NCBI GenBank assembly: GCA_043750035.1
Contig: JAYVCI010000053.1
Location: forward strand, 1-5,479
Length of the DNA stretch: 5,479 nucleotides
Reading direction: 5' to 3'
Origin: CANJUD01 sp043750035
GTDB taxonomy: Bacteria; Bacteroidota; Bacteroidia; UKL13-3
Shown: positions 1 through 5,479 of the stretch, one piece after another
Numbering within the stretch: position 1 is the stretch's first letter
How the letters are laid out: each line of letters opens with the position of its first letter
Translations under genes and position numbers: made by a program
The notes under the pieces: generated by a model
What the model saw: the letters and a program-made list of their open reading frames with translations, nothing else
Database searches by the model: none
Told to the model about the DNA's origin: nothing

Positions 1-2
1 GG

Positions 3-3000
3 GCTAAAGCCCAGTATTGCCAACCCGCTTACACCAATGGTACGCAGTTTGGTGTTTACACCACCACGGTCCTCTTAGATTCTCTTTTCGACAGCACAGG
101 TGCATCGGCATCACCGTATTACACTTACAATACTACCGCCACTACTTCATTGTACATTGGCAACACCTATTTAATGCAAATGAGCCCTGGCACACTTAAC
201 AATTCCAATAGCATGGCGGTGTGGATTGATTACAACGGGGATTCGGATTTTGTTGATGCTGGCGAAAAGCTGATACAAATGAACAATATGCCCATCAATA
301 CCACCCGCAGTTCATTTTACTTAACTGTGCCGTGTGGTGCAACACTGGGAAAAACGAGATTACGTGTTCGAAATATGTTCAACAACAACAATACAAACAT
401 GGATCCTTGTGCTACTTATGGCTATGGAGAAACGCAAGATTATGATATTACTTTAATTGACAATCCATTGCATGTAAAATCCTCGTTTGCTACACAGTAC
501 AATACTTTCAATATAGGGAAATGGACAAACAATCAAGAACTGCTTTGTGTGAAAGTTTTTGTAGCAGGCTGCACTGATACTGCTGCCATGACCCAATTTA
601 ATTTCAACCTGAATGGCACCACAGACACTACAGATATATCTGCAGCAACTGTGTATTATACTGGCAACACCAATCAATTTGCCACCACCACTTCTTTTGG
701 TTCATTATCAAATCCCGGTTCTGTTTTTTCTATATCTGGTTCACAGAATCTGCTTAGGGATACCAATTATTTCTGGCTGGCGGTTGATGTTTCTTCAAGT
801 GCATCCGTAGGTAACAGTATAGATGCGGAAGTATTAACTTTTGTAGCCGATTCGATGCTTGACACACCTTCAATAACTGCCCCCAATGGCAAACGGGTAA
901 TTGCAAACGCAATGACTTTTAAAGATCTTAATGCCACACAATATACTACAGGGCAAGTGGGACGTGGCAGCAGCAATAATGAAATAATAGGCATTGAAAT
1001 AGACATGAGCTCAAATGGTGCCCAAATACCTTTAACTTGGTTAGCTTTACATACCGGTGGGTCTACTAATCCTTCAACTGATATAAGCAATGCCCGATTA
1101 TACTATACGGGCACTACCTCTTATTTCGATTCAACAATCTATAAATTTGGTTCTACTATTAACAACCCAAATGGTTCTATGGTATTCACTGGGCAATTAT
1201 ATTTGCAACCCAAAACAAATTATTTTTGGTTAACTTATGATATAGCTGCGGGAGCTACTTTGGGAGACTCAGTAGATGCAATATTGGATAGTGCGGGCAT
1301 AAATGGAAATACAGAAACCCCAACCATAGCAGACCCCGCCGGGGAACGTTTTATATTGAACAATTATTGTGTTCCAGTTCATCCAGCATGTGGTACAACT
1401 TTTATTGATGCTGTTGTATTCGGTAATATATCAAATACCAAAAGCGGATGCTCAAGTATGAATGGCAATGGTTATAATGATTACCCTCAATCATCATACT
1501 ACACTAATGTAAACAAAGGAAATGCATACAACTTAACCGTTAACAACAGCAATCAAAACCAAACCTATTCTTTCTGGGGCGATTGGAACCAGAACGGCAC
1601 TTTTGATGCAGGTGAGTGGACCCAGGTGCATAATGGAAATCAGTTGAATGGCAATGCCTCTATTACCAGATCAATTACAATTCCGTGCAGTGCAACTAAA
1701 GGATGGACGAAGATTCGTGTGCGTTCACGTGGAGTTGGTTTCGGGGCACAAAATGGATCAGGTGATGCTTGCACTCAGTTTGGGTCAGGTGAAACAGAGG
1801 ACTATGTTGTATATATTACCGATTCACAAGTTTTTCAAAAAACAACTGTTACAGCCAGTACCGCAGATGTTGCCAGTAGTTCAACCAATAATGTTATTGT
1901 AAAAATACAAATGATGGCTTCCAATTGTGCCGGCACACCCCAGGCTACCGACTTTTATTTGAGAACAACGGGAAGTACCAATGCATCATCAGATATTACC
2001 AATGCAAAAATGTGGTACACAGGTGCCGTTGATACTTTTAAAACCACTACCCAATTTGGCAGTACCATAACTTCACCCAGTGGAGCAATGAACTTTTCGG
2101 GCACTACCAATATGGCTGTGGGTATAAATTATTTTTGGTTAAGTTATGATATACAATCGGGTGCAACAACCGGCGACTATGTAGATGCTGTTTGTGATTC
2201 ATTTAAAGTTTCTAGCAGAATATATAAGCCTGAAGTTAGTTCGCCCACGGGTAATAGAAAAATTGCTTCGCTTATGACCTTTAATGATGCTATAGCGATG
2301 CATAGAGATACCACACCTGTAGTTGCTGGCTCAACTGGCAATCAAATATTAACTGTTGCAGTGGTGATGAACCAAGGAGCATCTGTTAATTTGGCCGATA
2401 TGACTTTTAATGCAACAGGAAGCACCAGTATAACAGGTGATATTGTAAATGCAAGTTTATATTCATCGGGCAGTAGCAAAACATTTAATATTGCTACTAT
2501 GACCAAAGTGGGTGCAACTATTACAGCATTAACCTCTACTTTCACTTTTAGTGGTTCTGTGGCACTAATCCCCGATACCAATTGGTTCTGGCTGGTATAT
2601 GATATCAATGCTGCTGCAACTGGCAATAACTTTGTAGATGCTGAATGTGTGAGCCTAAAAATTAATGCCATTATGGACACACCATCAGTTACTGCTCCCA
2701 GTGGTTCGCGTTCGGTATTACTTACTTATTGTGTTCCCGCGTTTCAAGGTGGATGTGGACAACAATTTATACAGAGCGTTTACTTTAATACCATTAAAAA
2801 TGTAAATAGTGGATGTACGAGTTTAACTGCTAATCGTTTCAATAACTACCCCATCACATCATATACAACTACTGTATTAAAAGGGAGTAAGTATGAATTA
2901 AAAATGACAGCTTCCAATGCTTCAGAAATATTCGGAGCCTGGATTGATTTTAATCAAAACAGCACATTCGATGCCAATGAGTTTTATAATAGTGGCAATG

Positions 3001-3176
3001 TGATTGCTGCCAATGCCAATGATTCAGTTTCTATTACCATTCCTTGTAATGCCAAACTGGGATATACCCGCATACGCATTCGTTCGCGTTCAAACCAAGG
3101 AACAATTACAAGCGGTGACCCATGCACTCAATTTGGAAGTGGCGAAGCAGAGGACTATACGATATTAATTGCTGAC
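3..3176 (+). repeat. Protein super-module repeat: GEVED + two BNR-associated domains, about 450 residues, 2.3 copies
   Basis: The Tyr-Cys pair opening each GEVED domain falls at residues 5, 455 and 909 (nt 15, 1365, 2727), giving periods of 450 and 454 residues. Each GEVED closes with a GE-x-x-DY motif: GETQDY at 142-147, GETEDY at 596-601 and GEAEDY at 1047-1052. Between consecutive GEVEDs lie two beta domains with a conserved core, N-Y/W-F-W-L followed by V/Y-D, at residues 255, 406, 709 and 860. Each of these has a Tyr-Tyr-Thr-Gly-like strand upstream and ends in a P-x-G-x-R segment. The cores match what I know as the N-terminal domain of BNR-repeat neuraminidases. The copies are diverged in DNA, so the duplication is old or held by selection on protein. 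Confidence 0.85.
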
Positions 3177-4967
3177 AACGAAAATACAGGAGCACTGGGC
3201 AAAGACAAGCTGCTATGCTCTAATTCTATTTTGACGCTTAGCCCTGGCGGTGGGTTTTTTAGTTATGATTGGAACACGGGCGACACTACCAGTTCGATTG
3301 CAGTAATTAGCCCTGGAACTTATTATGTTACTTATAAAACAGGTTCGGGTTGTGTAAACACTGACTCGATTAATATAGGAACCTCAACCATCAGTGTTTC
3401 TTTGGGCAACGATACTGCAATATGCAATGGCAGCCCTGCTACTTTTGATGCTGGTGCAGGATATGTTTCTTATTTGTGGAACACGGGCGACACCACGCGG
3501 AAAATAACGGTGGCAACCCCAGGTTTCTATTATGCGACCGTTACCAATACAGATGGCTGCACTGCAACTGATACTGTAGAGCTTATTAAGAAACAACCGG
3601 CCAATTTTAGCCTGGGTGCCGACAAAACCATTTGCTCTGGCTTTAACACTGACCTTGATGCAGGCTCCGGCTTAACAAGCTATATGTGGAGCACAGGTGC
3701 AACCACTCAAAAAATTACCGTAAACACATCGGGTACTTATTATGTGGCAGTGGTTGACAATGGAGGCTGCACGGGTGTGGACAGTATAGATATAACTGTA
3801 TCTACTGCAATGACAAACTTTGGAGCTGATATCACTATGTGTTTTGGCAATACTGTTACTGTAGATGCTGGCAGCAACCAATCGTTCAAATGGAATACGG
3901 GAGATACTACACAAACAGTAAGTATTAGCAAAGCGGGCAGTGCGAATTATATAGTAGATATTGTTAATATATATGGATGCAAGGCTACCGATACCATAAT
4001 GGTAACGATTAACCCACTGCCAACGGTAAATTTAGGCCCCGATAAATATATATGCAATGGAGGCCCTATTACTCTGGATGCAGGCAGCGGACAATCGGCT
4101 TATGCGTGGAATACGGGAGCTACCTCGCAAAGTATTAATGTAACTGCTGCTGGCACTTTTGCGGTAACAGTTACCTCTTCGTTGGGATGTTCAGCAAGTG
4201 ATTCTATTATATTAACTGGATCATCGGTTTCAGTAAATGCGGGCCCTGATAAAACCTATTGCGAGGGCAGTGTTGATTCGTTCTTTGTGCCACAGGGATA
4301 TGGCAGCTATAGCTGGAAAGATGTGAGCAATGGAACGGTGATGAGCATTGGCAATTACTTTACGCCAACCAAAACCGGTAACTATAGTATAACAGTAAGT
4401 AATGCCGTGGGATGTACTGCTACAGATAGTGTAATGGCAACCATAAACCCAATGCCCGATGCTGCGTTTACGTATGCTTGGGTAAGTTCATTGGTAAATT
4501 CCATTAAGTTTACACCTAACAAAACAGCACAAGGAACCTACAAATGGGACTTTGGCGATGGCGGACAAAACACCCAAGAAAGCCCCACATATACTTATGC
4601 TGCTTTTGGTACCTATAAAGTAACCTTTACTGTAACAACAGCCCTGGGCTGTTCCAAAACTTCTGTACAGTCACTGTCAATAACAGGTGTATCGCAAGCT
4701 GAGCAAAATGATTTTGAAGCTGTGGTAATGCCCAATCCTTTCAATACGCAAAGTATATTACAGTACACTTTGCCCAAAGGCGATTATATAACTGCAACTA
4801 TATATGATATACAAGGCAACTTGGTTGAAACATTATACAACGGCAAACAAGAAAGTGGCAAACAACAACTCACTATTGAGGCTGGTAAACTTGCTGCTGG
4901 ATTGTACATGGTTCGTATTACAGGGTTAAATAGTAATTCGGTAATTAAACTTAGCAAAACTGAGTAA
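3..4967 (+). CDS. Giant secreted T9SS surface protein (GEVED / BNR-associated / Ig-like / PKD modules), N-terminus missing
   Basis: The frame is open from the left edge to TAA at 4965-4967, giving 1654 visible residues. The TTG at 150 is an internal Leu codon inside the first domain, not a start. Domains by visible residue: GEVED 1 (about 1-155), BNR-associated beta domains (about 155-300 and 300-450), GEVED 2 (453-605), two more BNR-associated domains (about 610-755 and 755-905), GEVED 3 (907-1058), six Ig/PKD-like repeats (1065-1485), PKD with WDFGDG at 1515-1520, and a T9SS type A sorting domain (about 1573-1654). From family knowledge, such proteins cross the outer membrane by the type IX system, lose the tail, and are released or anchored to surface polysaccharide. 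I infer an adhesive or structural role, since no catalytic domain is visible. GEVED and BNR-associated domains also occur beside proteases and sialidases, so an enzyme domain upstream is possible. No promoter or start can be judged. Secretion route is confident; exact function is unknown. Confidence 0.96.
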   Translation, partial: AKAQYCQPAYTNGTQFGVYTTTVLLDSLFDSTGASASPYYTYNTTATTSLYIGNTYLMQMSPGTLNNSNSMAVWIDYNGDSDFVDAGEKLIQMNNMPINTTRSSFYLTVPCGATLGKTRLRVRNMFNNNNTNMDPCATYGYGETQDYDITLIDNPLHVKSSFATQYNTFNIGKWTNNQELLCVKVFVAGCTDTAAMTQFNFNLNGTTDTTDISAATVYYTGNTNQFATTTSFGSLSNPGSVFSISGSQNLLRDTNYFWLAVDVSSSASVGNSIDAEVLTFVADSMLDTPSITAPNGKRVIANAMTFKDLNATQYTTGQVGRGSSNNEIIGIEIDMSSNGAQIPLTWLALHTGGSTNPSTDISNARLYYTGTTSYFDSTIYKFGSTINNPNGSMVFTGQLYLQPKTNYFWLTYDIAAGATLGDSVDAILDSAGINGNTETPTIADPAGERFILNNYCVPVHPACGTTFIDAVVFGNISNTKSGCSSMNGNGYNDYPQSSYYTNVNKGNAYNLTVNNSNQNQTYSFWGDWNQNGTFDAGEWTQVHNGNQLNGNASITRSITIPCSATKGWTKIRVRSRGVGFGAQNGSGDACTQFGSGETEDYVVYITDSQVFQKTTVTASTADVASSSTNNVIVKIQMMASNCAGTPQATDFYLRTTGSTNASSDITNAKMWYTGAVDTFKTTTQFGSTITSPSGAMNFSGTTNMAVGINYFWLSYDIQSGATTGDYVDAVCDSFKVSSRIYKPEVSSPTGNRKIASLMTFNDAIAMHRDTTPVVAGSTGNQILTVAVVMNQGASVNLADMTFNATGSTSITGDIVNASLYSSGSSKTFNIATMTKVGATITALTSTFTFSGSVALIPDTNWFWLVYDINAAATGNNFVDAECVSLKINAIMDTPSVTAPSGSRSVLLTYCVPAFQGGCGQQFIQSVYFNTIKNVNSGCTSLTANRFNNYPITSYTTTVLKGSKYELKMTASNASEIFGAWIDFNQNSTFDANEFYNSGNVIAANANDSVSITIPCNAKLGYTRIRIRSRSNQGTITSGDPCTQFGSGEAEDYTILIADNENTGALGKDKLLCSNSILTLSPGGGFFSYDWNTGDTTSSIAVISPGTYYVTYKTGSGCVNTDSINIGTSTISVSLGNDTAICNGSPATFDAGAGYVSYLWNTGDTTRKITVATPGFYYATVTNTDGCTATDTVELIKKQPANFSLGADKTICSGFNTDLDAGSGLTSYMWSTGATTQKITVNTSGTYYVAVVDNGGCTGVDSIDITVSTAMTNFGADITMCFGNTVTVDAGSNQSFKWNTGDTTQTVSISKAGSANYIVDIVNIYGCKATDTIMVTINPLPTVNLGPDKYICNGGPITLDAGSGQSAYAWNTGATSQSINVTAAGTFAVTVTSSLGCSASDSIILTGSSVSVNAGPDKTYCEGSVDSFFVPQGYGSYSWKDVSNGTVMSIGNYFTPTKTGNYSITVSNAVGCTATDSVMATINPMPDAAFTYAWVSSLVNSIKFTPNKTAQGTYKWDFGDGGQNTQESPTYTYAAFGTYKVTFTVTTALGCSKTSVQSLSITGVSQAEQNDFEAVVMPNPFNTQSILQYTLPKGDYITATIYDIQGNLVETLYNGKQESGKQQLTIEAGKLAAGLYMVRITGLNSNSVIKLSKTE
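3195..4457 (+). repeat. Six tandem Ig/PKD-like repeats of about 70 residues with paired cysteines
   Basis: Repeats begin at residues 1065, 1134, 1204, 1273, 1344 and 1413, so the spacing is 69-71 residues, and the sixth is 73 long. The shared plan is: L-G-x-D start, then x-C-x-G/N, a D-A-G-x-G turn, Y-x-W-N-T-G-x-T-T core, x-G-x-Y-x-V strand, then G-C and x-D-S/T. Every copy keeps both cysteines, which suggests one disulfide per repeat outside the cell. Repeat 6 departs from the others: the W-N-T-G core is replaced by W-K-D-V-S-N-G and the middle is longer. Repeats like this are common stalk segments in Bacteroidota exported proteins, and I infer that here they hold the GEVED/BNR head away from the surface. 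Confidence 0.88.
4458..4688 (+). other. PKD domain within the large protein
   Basis: Residues about 1486-1562 carry the canonical PKD signature W-D-F-G-D-G at 1515-1520. An S-P-T-Y-T-Y strand, F-G-T-Y-K-V and a closing G-C follow. PKD folds are beta sandwiches common as spacers or ligand-contact modules in exported proteins. It sits directly between the Ig-like array and the sorting tail. Confidence 0.9.
4716..4964 (+). other. C-terminal T9SS type A sorting domain
   Basis: The last roughly 80 residues (about 1573-1654) have the expected order: M-P-N-P-F at 1576-1580, a hydrophobic strand ending L-P-K-G, I-Y-D-I-Q-G-N-L-V, a Gly-rich turn, L-A-A-G-L-Y-M-V-R-I, and a basic tail ending K-L-S-K-T-E. 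This is the por secretion tail known from gingipains and many Bacteroidota exoproteins. It is recognised by the type IX machinery and normally removed by the sortase PorU. It is the strongest lineage marker in the window. Confidence 0.95.
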
Positions 4968-4985
4968 GATGGTATGGTGGGAATA

Positions 4986-4999
4986 GGGTGGAAACACCC
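4986..4999 (+). other. Small GNRA-type hairpin after the stop codon
   Basis: GGGTG and CACCC form a 5-bp stem around a GAAA tetraloop, 18 bases after the TAA of the large gene. No T-run follows, so it is not a terminator by itself. It could stabilise the mRNA 3' end or be chance. Confidence 0.35.
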
Positions 5000-5025
5000 G
5001 GACTATACTTGAGCTGACTGATACA

Positions 5026-5072
5026 GCATGAAAAAAAATCCACCCCATAATGGGGTGGATTTTTTTTCATGC
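5026..5072. terminator. Perfect 22-bp stem intrinsic terminator, probably bidirectional
   Basis: Arms 5026-5047 and 5051-5072 pair without mismatch around a TAA loop. The inner part is a GC-rich TCCACCCCA/TGGGGTGGA stem. Outside it lies A8 on the left and T8 on the right, so a T-run follows the GC stem on either strand. It lies 58 bases after the stop of the large gene and should end that transcript. The symmetry suits a convergent gene on the right as well. Confidence 0.88.
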
Positions 5073-5073
5073 C

Positions 5074-5409
5074 CTAATATTGAGATACTTTTTTTAACTT
5101 GCACAAGCACTGTGTTATGGGCTGGTTGCTTAGTTTATGCCTAAAACTGTTATGTGTTTTGGGCAATATCTGGCAGAGCGGTTTTTGGTGAAAAAGGCTG
5201 CACGGGTGGTGGAAAGGTTTGTTCTTTTTTTTGATATGGCCGTTCAGATATGTGATATGGCTTTTACAATAGAAGATATGGCCTTTAAGATGGTAAACAT
5301 GGTTGTTAAGATACAAGATATGGCCTTTAAGATGGAAGATGTGGGCTTTAAGATGGTACATTAGGGGCAAAATGTGACGGACTTGACCCCTCCTAAAATT
5401 ACTTGACAC
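5074..5409 (-). CDS. Possible small heptad-repeat protein, minus strand (alternative reading, doubtful)
   Basis: The frame runs from GTG at 5409, or from ATG at 5361 for a 95-residue form, to TAG at 5076-5074. From the ATG the protein begins at once with six repeats of the type Y-H-L-K-G-H-I, in which the fifth-position His is invariant and the last residue is always Ile or Val. The C-terminal half is basic, with scattered Cys, Pro and His and no recognisable fold. In its favour, its stop lies one base from the symmetrical terminator, as expected for a convergent gene. Against it are the weak start, the unconvincing C-terminal half, and the fact that an in-register repeat gives an open frame on this strand for free. 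Confidence 0.25.
   Translation of the reverse strand: MSSNFRRGQVRHILPLMYHLKAHIFHLKGHILYLNNHVYHLKGHIFYCKSHITYLNGHIKKKNKPFHHPCSLFHQKPLCQILPKTHNSFRHKLSNQPITQCLCKLKKVSQY
5137..5364 (+). CDS. Possible small heptad-repeat protein, plus strand (75 aa, doubtful)
   Basis: ATG at 5137 to TAG at 5362-5364. Residues 1-32 are a basic and hydrophobic lead (M-P-K-T-V-M, later L-V-K-K-A-A-R-V-V-E-R). Residues 33-74 are six seven-residue repeats around D-M-A-F-K-M-V, and the protein ends one residue later. Hydrophobic residues at repeat positions 2 and 6 give the 4-3 spacing of a coiled coil, although Phe at position 4 and Val at 7 make it unusually greasy. I recognise no family. No clear Bacteroidota promoter (TAnnTTTG) or terminator frames it. 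It overlaps the minus-strand alternative completely in the repeat, and at most one of the two is likely real. Confidence 0.3.
   Translation: MPKTVMCFGQYLAERFLVKKAARVVERFVLFFDMAVQICDMAFTIEDMAFKMVNMVVKIQDMAFKMEDVGFKMVH
5233..5358. repeat. 21-bp minisatellite, six tandem copies
   Basis: Copies start at 5233, 5254, 5275, 5296, 5317 and 5338, with no gaps. The plus-strand unit reads as the seven residues D-M-A-F-K-M-V. Copies 3 and 5 differ at one base; copy 4 (N-M-V-V-K-I-Q) is the most diverged. On the minus strand the same unit, in the same codon register, reads H-L-K-G-H-I plus one variable residue (Y, F, L or T). A unit of 21 bases cannot shift frame when copies are gained or lost, so both strands stay open through the array. 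Differences between copies fall about equally on first and third codon positions, so they do not show which strand is coding. Confidence 0.92.
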
Positions 5410-5479
5410 ATTTGAGGTTAAATTAAATTGTTATTGTCAAGATTTGTTTTTGTTTCTAGAACAAGATTACGGCCTATTT
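5365..5479. other. Gene-free AT-rich stretch with short direct and inverted repeats
   Basis: No ORF is visible here. ACTTGAC occurs at 5381-5387 and again at 5401-5407, exactly 20 bases apart. CTTGACA at 5402-5408 is answered by its inverse TGTCAAG at 5435-5441. The text TTGACCCCTCCTAAAATTAC, followed by TTGACA, is reminiscent of the terminal repeats of IS3, IS21 or IS481-type elements, but no transposase is in view. The TTGACA could also be a -35-like box, though no convincing -10 follows. Confidence 0.3.

Noticed and set aside
150..152. TTG as the start codon of the large gene
   Set aside because: The same frame is open back to position 3, and residues 1-49 carry the Tyr-Cys start of the first GEVED domain, so the gene continues to the left of the window.
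17..199. Small plus-strand ORF at the left edge
   Set aside because: It lies in another frame inside the first GEVED domain. Its His-rich product looks like an out-of-frame reading of that domain.
373..399. AAC-rich run as a simple-sequence repeat or slippage site
   Set aside because: It is a short in-frame Asn run (N-N-N-N-T-N) in a loop of the first GEVED domain, imperfect and of ordinary length.
767..1090. Antisense ORF of 107 codons opposite the BNR-associated domains
   Set aside because: It is wholly inside a strongly supported coding region, and its product shows no recognisable motif. A similar antisense ORF at 2342-2680 lies opposite the fourth copy of the same domain type, so these arise from the sense codon pattern.
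3384..3931. Antisense ORFs opposite the Ig-like repeats
   Set aside because: They are short, overlap each other in different frames, and mirror the repetitive sense sequence.
5233..5358. CRISPR array
   Set aside because: The 21-bp units abut with no unique spacers, and the repeats drift from copy to copy. No cas genes are present.
5403..5429. Sigma-70-like promoter (TTGACA plus TAAATT)
   Set aside because: The spacing is only 15 bases and the -10 is poor. Bacteroidota promoters use TTG and TAnnTTTG boxes, of which no convincing pair is seen here.

Overview
The window is dominated by one very large, left-truncated gene for a secreted, multidomain surface protein of a Bacteroidota bacterium. 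About 0.5 kb of mostly non-coding DNA follows it. The lineage call rests on the C-terminal type IX secretion (T9SS type A) sorting domain, on GEVED domains, and on a tandem array of cysteine-paired Ig/PKD-like repeats with W-N-T-G-x-T-T cores. That combination is characteristic of the Cytophaga/Flavobacteria/Chitinophaga side of the phylum. The sequence is moderately AT-rich, which fits.

Positions 3-4967 form a single uninterrupted reading frame of 1654 codons plus TAA, open to the left edge, so the signal peptide and true N-terminus lie outside. Domain order is GEVED, two BNR-associated beta domains, GEVED, two more BNR-associated domains, GEVED, six Ig/PKD-like repeats of about 70 residues, a canonical PKD domain, and the T9SS sorting domain. 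The front two-thirds is a roughly 450-residue super-module used twice and then begun a third time. No catalytic domain is visible, so the visible part reads as an adhesin-like or scaffolding protein. An enzymatic domain could still sit in the missing N-terminus.

Positions 4968-5479 hold a small GNRA-capped hairpin and a perfect 22-bp stem terminator that is symmetrical and so could work in both directions. They also hold a six-copy 21-bp minisatellite (5233-5358) whose repeat length keeps both strands open as seven-residue repeats. The last stretch is AT-rich and gene-free, with short direct and inverted copies of ACTTGAC/CTTGACA that might be the edge of a mobile element. Two overlapping small ORFs, one per strand, cover the minisatellite. 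At most one is real, and the sequence does not say which.

I see no RNA genes, CRISPR array, defence system or metabolic operon. The least ordinary items are the super-module periodicity of the large protein and the two-strand heptad minisatellite.
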